Part shown: one piece after another, positions 1-6,704 of the stretch
Layout: each line of letters starts with the position of its first letter
How positions within the stretch are numbered: position 1 is the stretch's first letter
From: an uncultured Oscillospiraceae bacterium
Lineage (GTDB): Bacteria > Bacillota > Clostridia > Oscillospirales > Ruminococcaceae
Assembly: GCA_934513685.1 (NCBI GenBank)
Contig: CAKSWY010000004.1
Location: 1-64,000, forward strand
DNA length: 64,000 bases
Direction of reading: 5' to 3'
Notes under the pieces: model-generated
What the model was told of the DNA's origin: nothing
Seen by the model: only the letters and a program-made list of their open reading frames with translations
Databases searched by the model: none
Position numbers and translations under genes: made by a program

Positions 1-858
1 CAGAACCTCGTTGGCCTGAGCCACCACCACAAAGGCGTGGGGATCCAGCTTGTAGATCTCCCGCTTGACGATGAAGGTTTCGCTGGGGCGCACGGCCATC
101 ATTAGCACGCTGCGCTGGGTGCCGCTGTACATGCCGGTGCCGTCCAGTTTGGTAACGGCCCGGTTCAGCCGGTGCATCAGGTCCTGCGCAATCTGGGTGG
201 GGTCGCCGTCGGTAATCACAAAGCACAGGTTCCCCCGGTCAAAACCACCCATAATGTGGTCGGCAAACACGCTGCACACATACAGCGTGATGATGGCATA
301 CAGGCCCAGCTGCACATCCCGGAAGGCGATCATGGCAAACACCACAGCGGCCCCATCGATGATCATGCACATTTTGCCCACGCTCACCTGCGGAAAGGCC
401 ACCACCAGCAGGCGGTTGAGCAGGTCGGTACCGCCCACCGAACTGTTGGAGCGGATGAGGCACACCATGCCAATGCCGTACAGCACCCCGCCGAACAGGC
501 TGGCCACCAGCGGGTCATCGGTCAGGGTGGGAAGAAAGTCCGTCAGGTTCAGGATGGCGCTGTACAAAAAGCTGCACACCAGCGTGTTGACGGTGAACTT
601 TGCACCCTTGACGAAAAGCGACGCCAGCAAAAGCGGGAAGTTCATCAGGAACATCAGGGTGCCCACTTTCATGGGGATGAAGTTGCAGAGCACGGTTGCA
701 ATGCCCGCAAATCCACCGGCGGCGATGTTGTTGCCGATGAGAAACAGGTTCAGCGCCAAGGCGTACATCAGGGTACCGGCCAGAAACCAGAGAATTTCTG
801 CGCCGGCCTTTTTGGCATCCATGGGTGTTTTCGTACGTTCCTGAACAGAATGCGGCAT
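1..858 (-). CDS. YitT family membrane protein (3' end outside window)
   Basis: Integral membrane protein of the YitT/DUF161 family with a C-terminal DUF2179-type cytoplasmic domain; substrate unknown. Translation from 858 runs open to the window edge (286 codons seen, no stop), so only the C-terminal tip is missing. Several hydrophobic segments lie in the first ~200 residues (around 18-45, 55-75, 80-100, 110-130, 150-190), with the family-typical stretches GGFAGIATVL, NFPLL and SSVGGTDLLNRL. The soluble end contains the ITDGDPTQIAQDLM region. The start is set by AAAGGAGG about 8 nt upstream of the ATG. It is monocistronic as far as visible and divergent from the tRNA-Glu gene. Confidence 0.9.
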   Translation of the reverse strand, partial: MPHSVQERTKTPMDAKKAGAEILWFLAGTLMYALALNLFLIGNNIAAGGFAGIATVLCNFIPMKVGTLMFLMNFPLLLASLFVKGAKFTVNTLVCSFLYSAILNLTDFLPTLTDDPLVASLFGGVLYGIGMVCLIRSNSSVGGTDLLNRLLVVAFPQVSVGKMCMIIDGAAVVFAMIAFRDVQLGLYAIITLYVCSVFADHIMGGFDRGNLCFVITDGDPTQIAQDLMHRLNRAVTKLDGTGMYSGTQRSVLMMAVRPSETFIVKREIYKLDPHAFVVVAQANEVL

Positions 859-958
859 GGCGGTTCCTCCTTTCGGATGGCAGGGGAGAAGGGCGGATGT
901 GCGCACGACGGGGCGCTGGAAGGACAAAATTGCAGAAAAATCCATAAGATACAAGAAA

Positions 959-988
959 AGTATAAAGGAAGCAGGGGGGAACTGTCAA
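959..988 (-). promoter_or_regulatory. sigma-A promoter for the YitT gene
   Basis: On the minus strand a perfect TTGACA (988-983) is followed after 18 nt by TATACT (964-959), about 100 nt upstream of the YitT start. The rest of 859-1121 shows no gene. Confidence 0.7.
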
Positions 989-1121
989 CAAGAACGAAAC
1001 AAAGTTGAAAAATCGGGTAAAATGCGGCCTGCACGGGGCAGAAACCGCGGCCGCAGGGAGCAGAACCGGCAAAGCAATGCCGTGTGCGACAGCAAAGCTG
1101 CAAAAATAAGCAACAAATCGC

Positions 1122-1149
1122 TTGACAAATACAAAAACAGGTGTATAAT
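1122..1149 (+). promoter_or_regulatory. promoter of tRNA-Glu
   Basis: TTGACA (1122-1127), 16-nt spacer, TATAAT (1144-1149), ending 15 nt before the tRNA 5' end. Confidence 0.85.
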
Positions 1150-1164
1150 AAAAACACAGATTAT

Positions 1165-1239
1165 GGCCCGTTGGTCAAGCGGTTAAGACAGCGGCCTCTC
1201 ACGCCGTTAACATCGGTTCGATTCCGGTACGGGTCACCA
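1165..1239 (+). tRNA. tRNA-Glu (anticodon CTC)
   Basis: A 75-nt cloverleaf with encoded CCA. The acceptor stem pairs GGCCCGT with ACGGGTC (one G-T pair), the discriminator is A, and the T arm reads GGTTCGATTCC. The anticodon loop CTCTCAC holds CTC, which reads GAG. It has its own promoter and terminator. Confidence 0.95.
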
Positions 1240-1242
1240 GAA

Positions 1243-1282
1243 AAGCCAGCCTGCATTCCCTGGGATGCGGCTGGCTTTTTTC
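1243..1282 (+). terminator. Rho-independent terminator after tRNA-Glu
   Basis: The inverted repeat AAGCCAGCC...GGCTGGCTT, with an inner GCATTCCC/GGGATGC stem, is followed by a T run. Confidence 0.9.
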
Positions 1283-1319
1283 CTGTTGTGGGAACGGGCT
1301 GGTTTTGCGGGCGTTTTCA

Positions 1320-1348
1320 TTGACGAAAGCATAAAAATAGAGGATAAT
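1320..1348 (+). promoter_or_regulatory. promoter of the yjjG operon
   Basis: TTGACG (1320-1325), 17-nt spacer, GATAAT (1343-1348). This leaves a leader of about 140 nt before yjjG in which I see no further structure. Confidence 0.6.
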
Positions 1349-1490
1349 AAACACATTGGCCTTTTGCAGCGCGGCAGGGAAACTGCCTGCCAGCTGCCGA
1401 ATGAGGCAAACACAGATTGCATTGGCCGCGTGCCGGAAAAACGGGCGGCTTGAACCACCATAAAATGGCAGGAAAAAGGGGGAAAGACCT

Positions 1491-2225
1491 ATGGCATACT
1501 ATTATTGCCTGTTGCTGGATGCAGACAATACGTTGCTGGATTTTGACGAGGCAGAGCGGAAAGCTCTGAACGAAACGTTTACGCAGTTTGAACTTCCGGT
1601 GGACGCGGAAACCGTTGCCCTATATGACCGGATCAACAAGGGCCTGTGGGCGGCGCTGGACCGGGGAGAGATGAAGGCCGAAAAGCTGGCCGTGGAACGG
1701 TTCAGCTGCCTCGGAAAAGAACTGAACCGCCCCCTGGACGCCCAGCAGATGAGCCGCGCCTATCTGGAGCAGCTGGCCCAGCACGGCGACACCGTGCCCG
1801 GCGCGCTGGAAGCCCTGAAGGAGCTGAGCGAGGTGGCCACGCTGGCGGTGGTGACCAACGGCTTTGAAAAAGTTCAGATGAACCGGCTGGCGCTCTCCGG
1901 GCTGGACCGCTATCTGGACGGCGTGTTTATCTCGGAGAAGGTGGGGGCCACCAAGCCCAGCAAAAAGATTTTCGATACGGCGCTGAACACGCTGGGCATC
2001 GAGCACCGGGATCGGGTGCTGGTGGTGGGCGACAGCCTGCGCACCGATGTTCTGGGGGGCAATAAGCTGGGGCTGCACACCTGCTGGTACAACCCGAACG
2101 GCCAGGAGCCGGGGGATGCCCAGCCCACCTACACGGTGACCCGCCTGGAGGAGCTGTATCCCATTGTGATGGAAGCGGAGGAGCTTGCAAATGTGGGAAG
2201 TAAGAACCGAAAATATCAGCTTTGA
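1491..2225 (+). CDS. yjjG: YjjG-type HAD hydrolase (noncanonical pyrimidine nucleotidase)
   Basis: Haloacid-dehalogenase phosphatase, 244 aa, the normal size for the YjjG/YfnB group, which dephosphorylates nucleoside monophosphates including non-canonical pyrimidine forms. HAD motif I is D10-A-D12-N-T with the nucleophile and acid Asp. Motif II lies in AVVTNGF, the motif III Lys in ATKPSKKIF, and motif IV is GDSLRTD from about residue 180. The helical cap is residues ~20-95. The ATG follows a GGGGGAAAG ribosome site. Its last 35 nt overlap the next gene, so it is translationally coupled to the lipase-like hydrolase. Substrate assignment rests on family resemblance only. Confidence 0.88.
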   Translation: MAYYYCLLLDADNTLLDFDEAERKALNETFTQFELPVDAETVALYDRINKGLWAALDRGEMKAEKLAVERFSCLGKELNRPLDAQQMSRAYLEQLAQHGDTVPGALEALKELSEVATLAVVTNGFEKVQMNRLALSGLDRYLDGVFISEKVGATKPSKKIFDTALNTLGIEHRDRVLVVGDSLRTDVLGGNKLGLHTCWYNPNGQEPGDAQPTYTVTRLEELYPIVMEAEELANVGSKNRKYQL

Positions 2226-3141
2226 TTCCGCCTGCCCCGGGCAGAAAACCGCGGGGTATTTCTTCGTTTCGTCGCAGCTGGAGCAGCCGAAGGCGCTGGT
2301 GCAGCTGTGCCATGGTATGTGCGAGCACCTGGGCCGCTATGAGGATTTTGCGGCGTTTCTGGTGCGCCACGGCTATGGGGTGTTCGGCAACGACCATCTG
2401 GGTCACGGCAAAACCAGCGACCTGGGCGGTGAGGACGGCTTTTTTGCCGAGAAAAAAGGCCGGTACTATGTGCTGAAGGACCTGAAAACCATGAACGAGC
2501 TGGGCCGCAAGCGCTGGCCCGGGCGGCCGGTGATTCTGCTGGGGCACAGTATGGGCAGCTTTTTTGCCCGGTGGTTTGCGGCGGAGTATCCTGAGGCGCT
2601 GGATGCGCTGGTGATCAGCGGAACGGCGGGGCCGAACCCGGCGGCCGGTGTGGGCGGCCTGGCGGCGGACCTGATGTGCCTGCTGCAGGGGCCGCACGGC
2701 CATTCGCCGCTGCTGCAGAAGCTGGCCTTCGGCAATTACCTGGCGCGGGTGGAAAACCCCGAAACGCCCCATGACTGGATCAGCCGGGACCGGGACGTGG
2801 TGCGCCGCTATGCTGCCGACCCGAAGTGTACCTTCACCTTTACCAACAGCGCCATGGGCGAGCTGACCCGCACCCTGCGCCAGGTGAGCGGGCAGGATTG
2901 GGCCGACCGGCTGCGCAAGGCCATGCCGGTGCTGCTGCTGGCGGGCGATGCCGACCCGGTGGGCAGCTATGGAAAAGGGGTGCGGCAGGTGTATGCCATG
3001 CTGCAGAAGGCGGGCCTTACCGATCTGACGCTGACCCTGTACCCCGGTGGCCGCCACGAGATGCTGAATGAGATCAACCGGGACCAGGTGTATGCGGATG
3101 TGCTGGCCTGGTGCGACCGGGCGCTGGAGCGCATGGCCTGA
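2191..3141 (+). CDS. alpha/beta hydrolase, monoacylglycerol-lipase-like
   Basis: Serine hydrolase of 316 aa in the serine aminopeptidase S33/Hydrolase_4 group, which includes monoacylglycerol lipases and lysophospholipases. The nucleophile elbow is GHSMG with Ser120. The acid is in GDADPVG (Asp253 or Asp255) and the His is in GRHE (His289), giving a full triad. There is no signal peptide, so it is probably cytosolic. I start at ATG 2191 because GGAGGAG at 2176-2182 sits correctly; an in-frame TTG at 2185 is the alternative. It overlaps yjjG by 35 nt and lies 125 nt before the ABC-F gene. Lipid metabolism is inferred from the family. Confidence 0.85.
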   Translation: MWEVRTENISFDSACPGQKTAGYFFVSSQLEQPKALVQLCHGMCEHLGRYEDFAAFLVRHGYGVFGNDHLGHGKTSDLGGEDGFFAEKKGRYYVLKDLKTMNELGRKRWPGRPVILLGHSMGSFFARWFAAEYPEALDALVISGTAGPNPAAGVGGLAADLMCLLQGPHGHSPLLQKLAFGNYLARVENPETPHDWISRDRDVVRRYAADPKCTFTFTNSAMGELTRTLRQVSGQDWADRLRKAMPVLLLAGDADPVGSYGKGVRQVYAMLQKAGLTDLTLTLYPGGRHEMLNEINRDQVYADVLAWCDRALERMA

Positions 3142-3266
3142 ACGAATTGGAACAAAACACCCGGACGGCACAAAAAGTCGGCCGTTCGGATAGATTAGAG
3201 GAAGTGCATCCTGCGGCTGCGCCGAAGCCTGGTGCTGGAAACCGTGGGAGGGGAGAGAAAAAAGCG

Positions 3267-5159
3267 ATGTTGATCGGGCTGCAGAATTTGGAAAAGGATT
3301 TCGGCGAGGCCGTGATCCTCAAAGGAATTACCGCCAATGTGGAACAGGGCGACCGCATTGGCATTGTGGGCGAAAACGGTGCGGGCAAAACCACGCTTCT
3401 GCGGATGCTGTGCGGGGAGTACCAGCCGGACGCCGGAGAGTTGACCATTGTGCACGGCGTGACGCTGGGCTATCTGGAACAGAACAGCAAGTTGGACCCC
3501 GCCCTGGATGTGTACGGCGAAATGCGCAAGGCCTTCCAGCCGGTGCTGGACGCCATGGCCCGAATGCAGGTGGTGGAAAAACAGCTGGCCCTGCACCCGG
3601 AGGCAGACGGCCACGAGGAGCTTCTGGAGGAGCACGCCCGCCTGTCCGCCGTGGTGGATGCCGCCGACGGCTACAACATGGACATCCAGATCAAAAAGGT
3701 GCTCAGCGGCATGGCCTTTGGCCCGGAAACCTATGACAAACGGGTGGCGGTGCTCTCCGGCGGCGAGCAGACCCGCCTGCGGCTGGCAAAATTGCTGCTG
3801 CAGCACCCGGATGTGCTGATTCTGGACGAGCCCACCAACCATCTGGATTTTGCCACGATGGAATGGCTGGAAAACTTCCTGAAAGGCTATTCCGGCGCTG
3901 TGCTGGTGGTCAGCCATGACCGCTATTTCCTGGACGCGGTGTGCAACCGCATCTGGGAGGTGGAAAATCAGGGCCTGACCACCTACAAGGGCAATTTCTC
4001 GGCCTATCTGCCCATCAAGGAAATGGCCATGGCCCAGCAGCAGAAGCAGCATGACGCGGATGTGGCCAAGGCCCAGAAGCTGGAGGACTATGTGGCCCGG
4101 AATCTGGTGCGGGCGTCCACCACGAAAATGGCCCAGAGCCGCCGCAAGCAACTGGAAAAAATGGAGATCACCGAGGCACCCAAGGCCGGTGTGCGGGAGC
4201 TGAAATTCCGCTTTGAATTTGACATTGCCCCCTACAACGAGCTGGTTACGGTGAAAAATCTGTGCATCAAAATCGGCACCCGGACGCTGCTGGAGCCTTT
4301 CTCCATGCAGGTGCTGCGGGGCCAGCGGCTGGTGATCGCCGGGCCGAACGGCGCGGGCAAGTCCACCCTGCTGCAGGTGCTGGACGGCCGCCGCCGCCCC
4401 TCCGGCGGCATGGTGCGGCTGGGCGCCGGGGCACGCACCAGCATTTTTGAACAGCAGCAGGCCCGCCGTGCTGGCCGGGTGATCGACGCCATCTGGGATA
4501 AGTACCCGAAGTTTACCGAGCTGGAGGTGCGCAGCCACCTGGCGCGGTTCAACTTCCGGGGCGAGGACGTGTTCAAGGAGTGCAGCCAGCTTTCCGGCGG
4601 CGAAATGGCCCGCCTGCGCTTTGCGGAGATCCTGCTGGAGCGGCCGAATCTGATGTTCCTGGACGAGCCCACCAACCATTTGGACATTTACACCCGCGAA
4701 AGCCTGACCCAGGCGCTGATGGCCTATGAGGGCACGCTGCTTCTGGTGACGCACGACCGTTACTTAATGAACAGCCTGGCCTGCCCGATCCTCTATCTGG
4801 AGGACGGCAAGGCGACCATGTATGAGAGCTATGAGCAGCTGATGGCCAAGGACAAAGAGGTGCCCGCGCCCGCTGAAAAGCCGCAGACGGCTGCGCCGCG
4901 CCCCGCCTACGGCAAAGAGCAGCGCCGCCGCCGGGCCGAACTGCGCGCCCGTCTGAAGGCCGTTGAGGATGAAATTGAGCAGCTGGGCGCCCACATTGTG
5001 GAGCTGGAGAATGAGATCAACGACCCGGAAGTGCTGAAGGACCATGTGCTGCTTCAGGAAAAATGCGATGATCTGGACGATACCCGCTTCCACCAGAATG
5101 AGCTGTACGAAGAATGGGAGAAGCTGATGGAGGAACAGGAGCAGGACGAAGAGGTATGA
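3267..5159 (+). CDS. ABC-F family ATPase
   Basis: Soluble twin-ATPase of 630 aa, without membrane segments, of the translation-associated ABC-F class (YdiF/Uup/EttA type), which acts at the ribosomal E site. ABC1: Walker A GENGAGKT at 35-42, signature LSGGEQTRL, Walker B LILDEPTNHLD near 184. The charged interdomain linker follows (~245-320). ABC2: Walker A GPNGAGKS from 359, signature LSGGEMARL, LMFLDEPTNHLD near 462. The last ~90 residues form a Lys/Glu-rich coiled coil, as in Uup and YdiF. The start at 3267 is preceded by GGGAGGGGAG; the open frame extends upstream to 3111 without a ribosome site. Whether it confers antibiotic resistance cannot be told from sequence. Confidence 0.92.
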   Translation: MLIGLQNLEKDFGEAVILKGITANVEQGDRIGIVGENGAGKTTLLRMLCGEYQPDAGELTIVHGVTLGYLEQNSKLDPALDVYGEMRKAFQPVLDAMARMQVVEKQLALHPEADGHEELLEEHARLSAVVDAADGYNMDIQIKKVLSGMAFGPETYDKRVAVLSGGEQTRLRLAKLLLQHPDVLILDEPTNHLDFATMEWLENFLKGYSGAVLVVSHDRYFLDAVCNRIWEVENQGLTTYKGNFSAYLPIKEMAMAQQQKQHDADVAKAQKLEDYVARNLVRASTTKMAQSRRKQLEKMEITEAPKAGVRELKFRFEFDIAPYNELVTVKNLCIKIGTRTLLEPFSMQVLRGQRLVIAGPNGAGKSTLLQVLDGRRRPSGGMVRLGAGARTSIFEQQQARRAGRVIDAIWDKYPKFTELEVRSHLARFNFRGEDVFKECSQLSGGEMARLRFAEILLERPNLMFLDEPTNHLDIYTRESLTQALMAYEGTLLLVTHDRYLMNSLACPILYLEDGKATMYESYEQLMAKDKEVPAPAEKPQTAAPRPAYGKEQRRRRAELRARLKAVEDEIEQLGAHIVELENEINDPEVLKDHVLLQEKCDDLDDTRFHQNELYEEWEKLMEEQEQDEEV

Positions 5160-5217
5160 CACCGGGCGAAGCCGGAGCAGTTTGACAAAATGCGCGCCGG
5201 ACGTGCACAAAAATCTC

Positions 5218-5246
5218 TTGACACCAGCCTGAGAGAAGGGTATAAT
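5218..5246 (+). promoter_or_regulatory. promoter of tRNA-Gly
   Basis: A perfect TTGACA (5218-5223) and TATAAT (5241-5246) with a 17-nt spacer, 28 nt before the tRNA. Confidence 0.92.
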
Positions 5247-5274
5247 ATTCAGGTAAGCGGTGAATCGCTTGCCT

Positions 5275-5350
5275 GCGGGTTTAGCTCATCCGGTAGAGCG
5301 TCTGCTTCCCAAGCAGAAGGTGGCGAGTTCGAGCCTCGTAACCCGCTCCA
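5275..5350 (+). tRNA. tRNA-Gly (anticodon CCC)
   Basis: A 76-nt cloverleaf with encoded CCA. The acceptor stem is GCGGGTT/AACCCGC with discriminator T. The anticodon stem TCTGC/GCAGA has loop TTCCCAA, anticodon CCC, reading GGG. The T arm is GAGTTCGAGCCTC. Confidence 0.95.
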
Positions 5351-5354
5351 TAGT

Positions 5355-5384
5355 CAGCGCCAGGACGTATGTCCTGGCGCTTTT
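5355..5384 (+). terminator. terminator after tRNA-Gly
   Basis: An 11-bp stem AGCGCCAGGAC/GTCCTGGCGCT with a GTAT loop, followed by TTTTCTTTT. Confidence 0.92.
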
Positions 5385-5501
5385 CTTTTGTGGGGATTGA
5401 ATGGTGCTACAAATGTGATGATTGGCTGTGCTGCCATTGGGCTGCAGTTGCTTCGCCGATGGGGCGACGAGTTCGGACACGTGTGGGCAAAAATGGGCAT
5501 G

Positions 5502-5537
5502 AAAAAGCCACGATGCGGGGGGGGGGGGCATCGTGGT
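5502..5537 (-). terminator. terminator of the small-gene islet, with a 12-G homopolymer in its loop
   Basis: The arms 5507-5516 and 5528-5537 pair over about 10 bp, and the minus strand continues with CTTTTTC. Between the arms the plus strand has 12 consecutive G (5517-5528). It closes the minus-strand gene ending at 5538. The homopolymer length is a likely site of slippage or sequencing error. Confidence 0.85.
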
Positions 5538-5747
5538 TCAGTCAATGATTTCAGCGTCCTTTCCGGTAAAATCGTATTCTCCGGAAATGGCCATTCGTGG
5601 GCCAATGTCATAAGCGACTATGCGTGGATAAACAACACCATCGATTTTTACAGCTTTTCCCGGGACGATAAAACACTGGTCAGAGGGGAGACCATCAAAT
5701 TTCAGAGTGGTGAATCCACAGAAAGCATCGCTCTCAATAACCTTCAT
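5538..5747 (-). CDS. small hypothetical protein (69 aa)
   Basis: I do not recognise the family. The 69-aa product begins MKVIESDAFCGF and is mixed beta-like (CFIVPGKAVKIDGVVYPRIVAYDIG), with an acidic C-terminus, one Cys in the first third and one in QCF. There is no membrane segment or signal. The ATG at 5747 is chosen because GGGAGGT lies 5-6 nt upstream; the frame opens eight codons earlier without a ribosome site. It is the most 3' of three small minus-strand genes and ends at a strong terminator. Base composition looks lower in GC than the flanking backbone, which may mean later acquisition. Confidence 0.6.
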   Translation of the reverse strand: MKVIESDAFCGFTTLKFDGLPSDQCFIVPGKAVKIDGVVYPRIVAYDIGPRMAISGEYDFTGKDAEIID

Positions 5748-5799
5748 TTTTACCTCCCGATTTGTCCACACTTACGGGGCACGTGGTTAAATAAGCCAA

Positions 5800-5946
5800 T
5801 TAAATGCGGCCTTGCTTTTTCAGTTCAGCAACTTCTTCGGGAGTGAGCTTTCGGAATTTGACAGGCTCTCTTGCCCATGCTTTCTGACGTTCCAGCCAAG
5901 CGCGTTCACCTTCGGTCATTGTGGGTTTGGGTTCGTTTTCTTTCAT
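5800..5946 (-). CDS. small hypothetical charged protein (48 aa)
   Basis: An ORF of 48 codons beginning MKENEPKPTMTEGERAW and ending in the stretch TPEEVAELKKQGRI. It is very hydrophilic, rich in Glu, Lys and Arg, with two Trp-containing segments and no Cys. The ATG follows a full GGAGGTGATC ribosome site, the best evidence that it is translated. It lies 52 nt upstream of the 69-aa gene. No function can be proposed. Confidence 0.55.
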   Translation of the reverse strand: MKENEPKPTMTEGERAWLERQKAWAREPVKFRKLTPEEVAELKKQGRI

Positions 5947-6067
5947 GGTAAGATCACCTCCAGAATTTTCGCGGGATTCTCTGTTGAGCGTACTTTAAGA
6001 GATTGCTTTTGTCAGGAAGAAACCTACGTTGTTCTTCAAATTTGCTTTTTGCCCTTTGTATGGCGCA

Positions 6068-6105
6068 GGTTTTGCTTTCTTATGGACAAGCCGGAAAGCA
6101 AAACC
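6068..6105. repeat. perfect 11-bp inverted repeat between two small genes
   Basis: The arms 6068-6078 (GGTTTTGCTTT) and 6095-6105 (AAAGCAAAACC) are exactly complementary around a 16-nt loop. No T run follows on either strand, so it is not a standard terminator. It lies in the 179-nt space between the 67-aa and 48-aa genes. Confidence 0.6.
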
Positions 6106-6125
6106 ACAGGAAGAATGCAGGATAG

Positions 6126-6329
6126 TCAGTAATCGCGGAATGGACAGGATTCGCAAATCTTTTTCCAATCGGGTTTTACCTTAAAGCAGGCGGGAATGTA
6201 TCGGTCAATAACACCCTGATTTGACTGGCAGTCTCCGGGGTCAATCCAGCTGTCCACCAGCGGGCACTTGACGCTTGCAGCAACCCCGTTTTCGTCAGGT
6301 CTGTATTCAACGCTGCCTAAGAATGCCAT
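6126..6329 (-). CDS. small cysteine-rich hypothetical protein (67 aa)
   Basis: A 67-aa product beginning MAFLGSVEYRPDE with five Cys in the order C-P-L, D-C-Q, A-C-F-K and C-E-S-C. The terminal CESCPF pair with the upstream Cys could bind zinc or an Fe-S cluster, but no known family is recognised. The start at 6329 has AAAGGAG about 9 nt upstream; the longer open frame up to 6476 has no ribosome site. A TATAAT hexamer lies 35 nt upstream on the minus strand (6369-6364) without a convincing -35. It is the first gene of the islet. Confidence 0.6.
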   Translation of the reverse strand: MAFLGSVEYRPDENGVAASVKCPLVDSWIDPGDCQSNQGVIDRYIPACFKVKPDWKKICESCPFRDY

Positions 6330-6452
6330 TTTTGTTCTGCTCCTTTCTCTTCCGTTGTTGACAATTATAAGGAAGTGTACTACATTGAGATCATTGCCTG
6401 CCCGAAAGTGCACTTTTTGATGTGTCGCGGCCTGTTGAGCGGGCAGATATAA

Positions 6453-6485
6453 AACAAAAAATCTCTCTGCAACCACAGAGAGAAT
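6453..6485 (-). terminator. terminator of tRNA-Thr
   Basis: The minus strand reads TCTCTCTG-TGGTTG-CAGAGAGA followed by TTTTTTGTTTT. Confidence 0.9.
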
Positions 6486-6488
6486 CCT

Positions 6489-6564
6489 TGGAGCTGGAAA
6501 CGTGACTTGAACACGCGACCTGCTGATTACGAATCAGCTGCTCTACCAACTGAGCTATTCCAGC
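6489..6564 (-). tRNA. tRNA-Thr (anticodon CGT)
   Basis: A 76-nt cloverleaf on the minus strand with encoded CCA. The acceptor stem is GCTGGAA/TTCCAGC with discriminator T. The anticodon stem GCTGA/TCAGC has loop TTCGTAA, anticodon CGT, reading ACG. D and T arms are standard. Confidence 0.95.
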
Positions 6565-6595
6565 GTATTTAGTTTTAAGACATCAACTATTGCTT

Positions 6596-6624
6596 AGTAT
6601 ATCACACGGATCGCCGGTTGTCAA
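6596..6624 (-). promoter_or_regulatory. promoter of tRNA-Thr
   Basis: The minus strand has TTGACA (6624-6619), a 17-nt spacer and TATACT (6601-6596), 31 nt before the tRNA 5' end. Confidence 0.88.
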
Positions 6625-6704
6625 TGCCTTCCGGCGCGCGGATTCTCGCGGCCCGCGGCATACGCGGCGAACCTCAAACAACAGTCCCAATTCAGGAGAA
6701 ATTT

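Noticed and set aside
5275..6564. prophage or integrative element at the tRNA pair
   Set aside because: No integrase, no duplicated tRNA 3' end, and only ~1.1 kb of content. I keep it as an islet of unknown origin.
6618..6704. N-terminal extension of RadA from 6618
   Set aside because: The extension overlaps the tRNA-Thr promoter, has no ribosome site, and lies before the conserved MAKLKTVYVC start.
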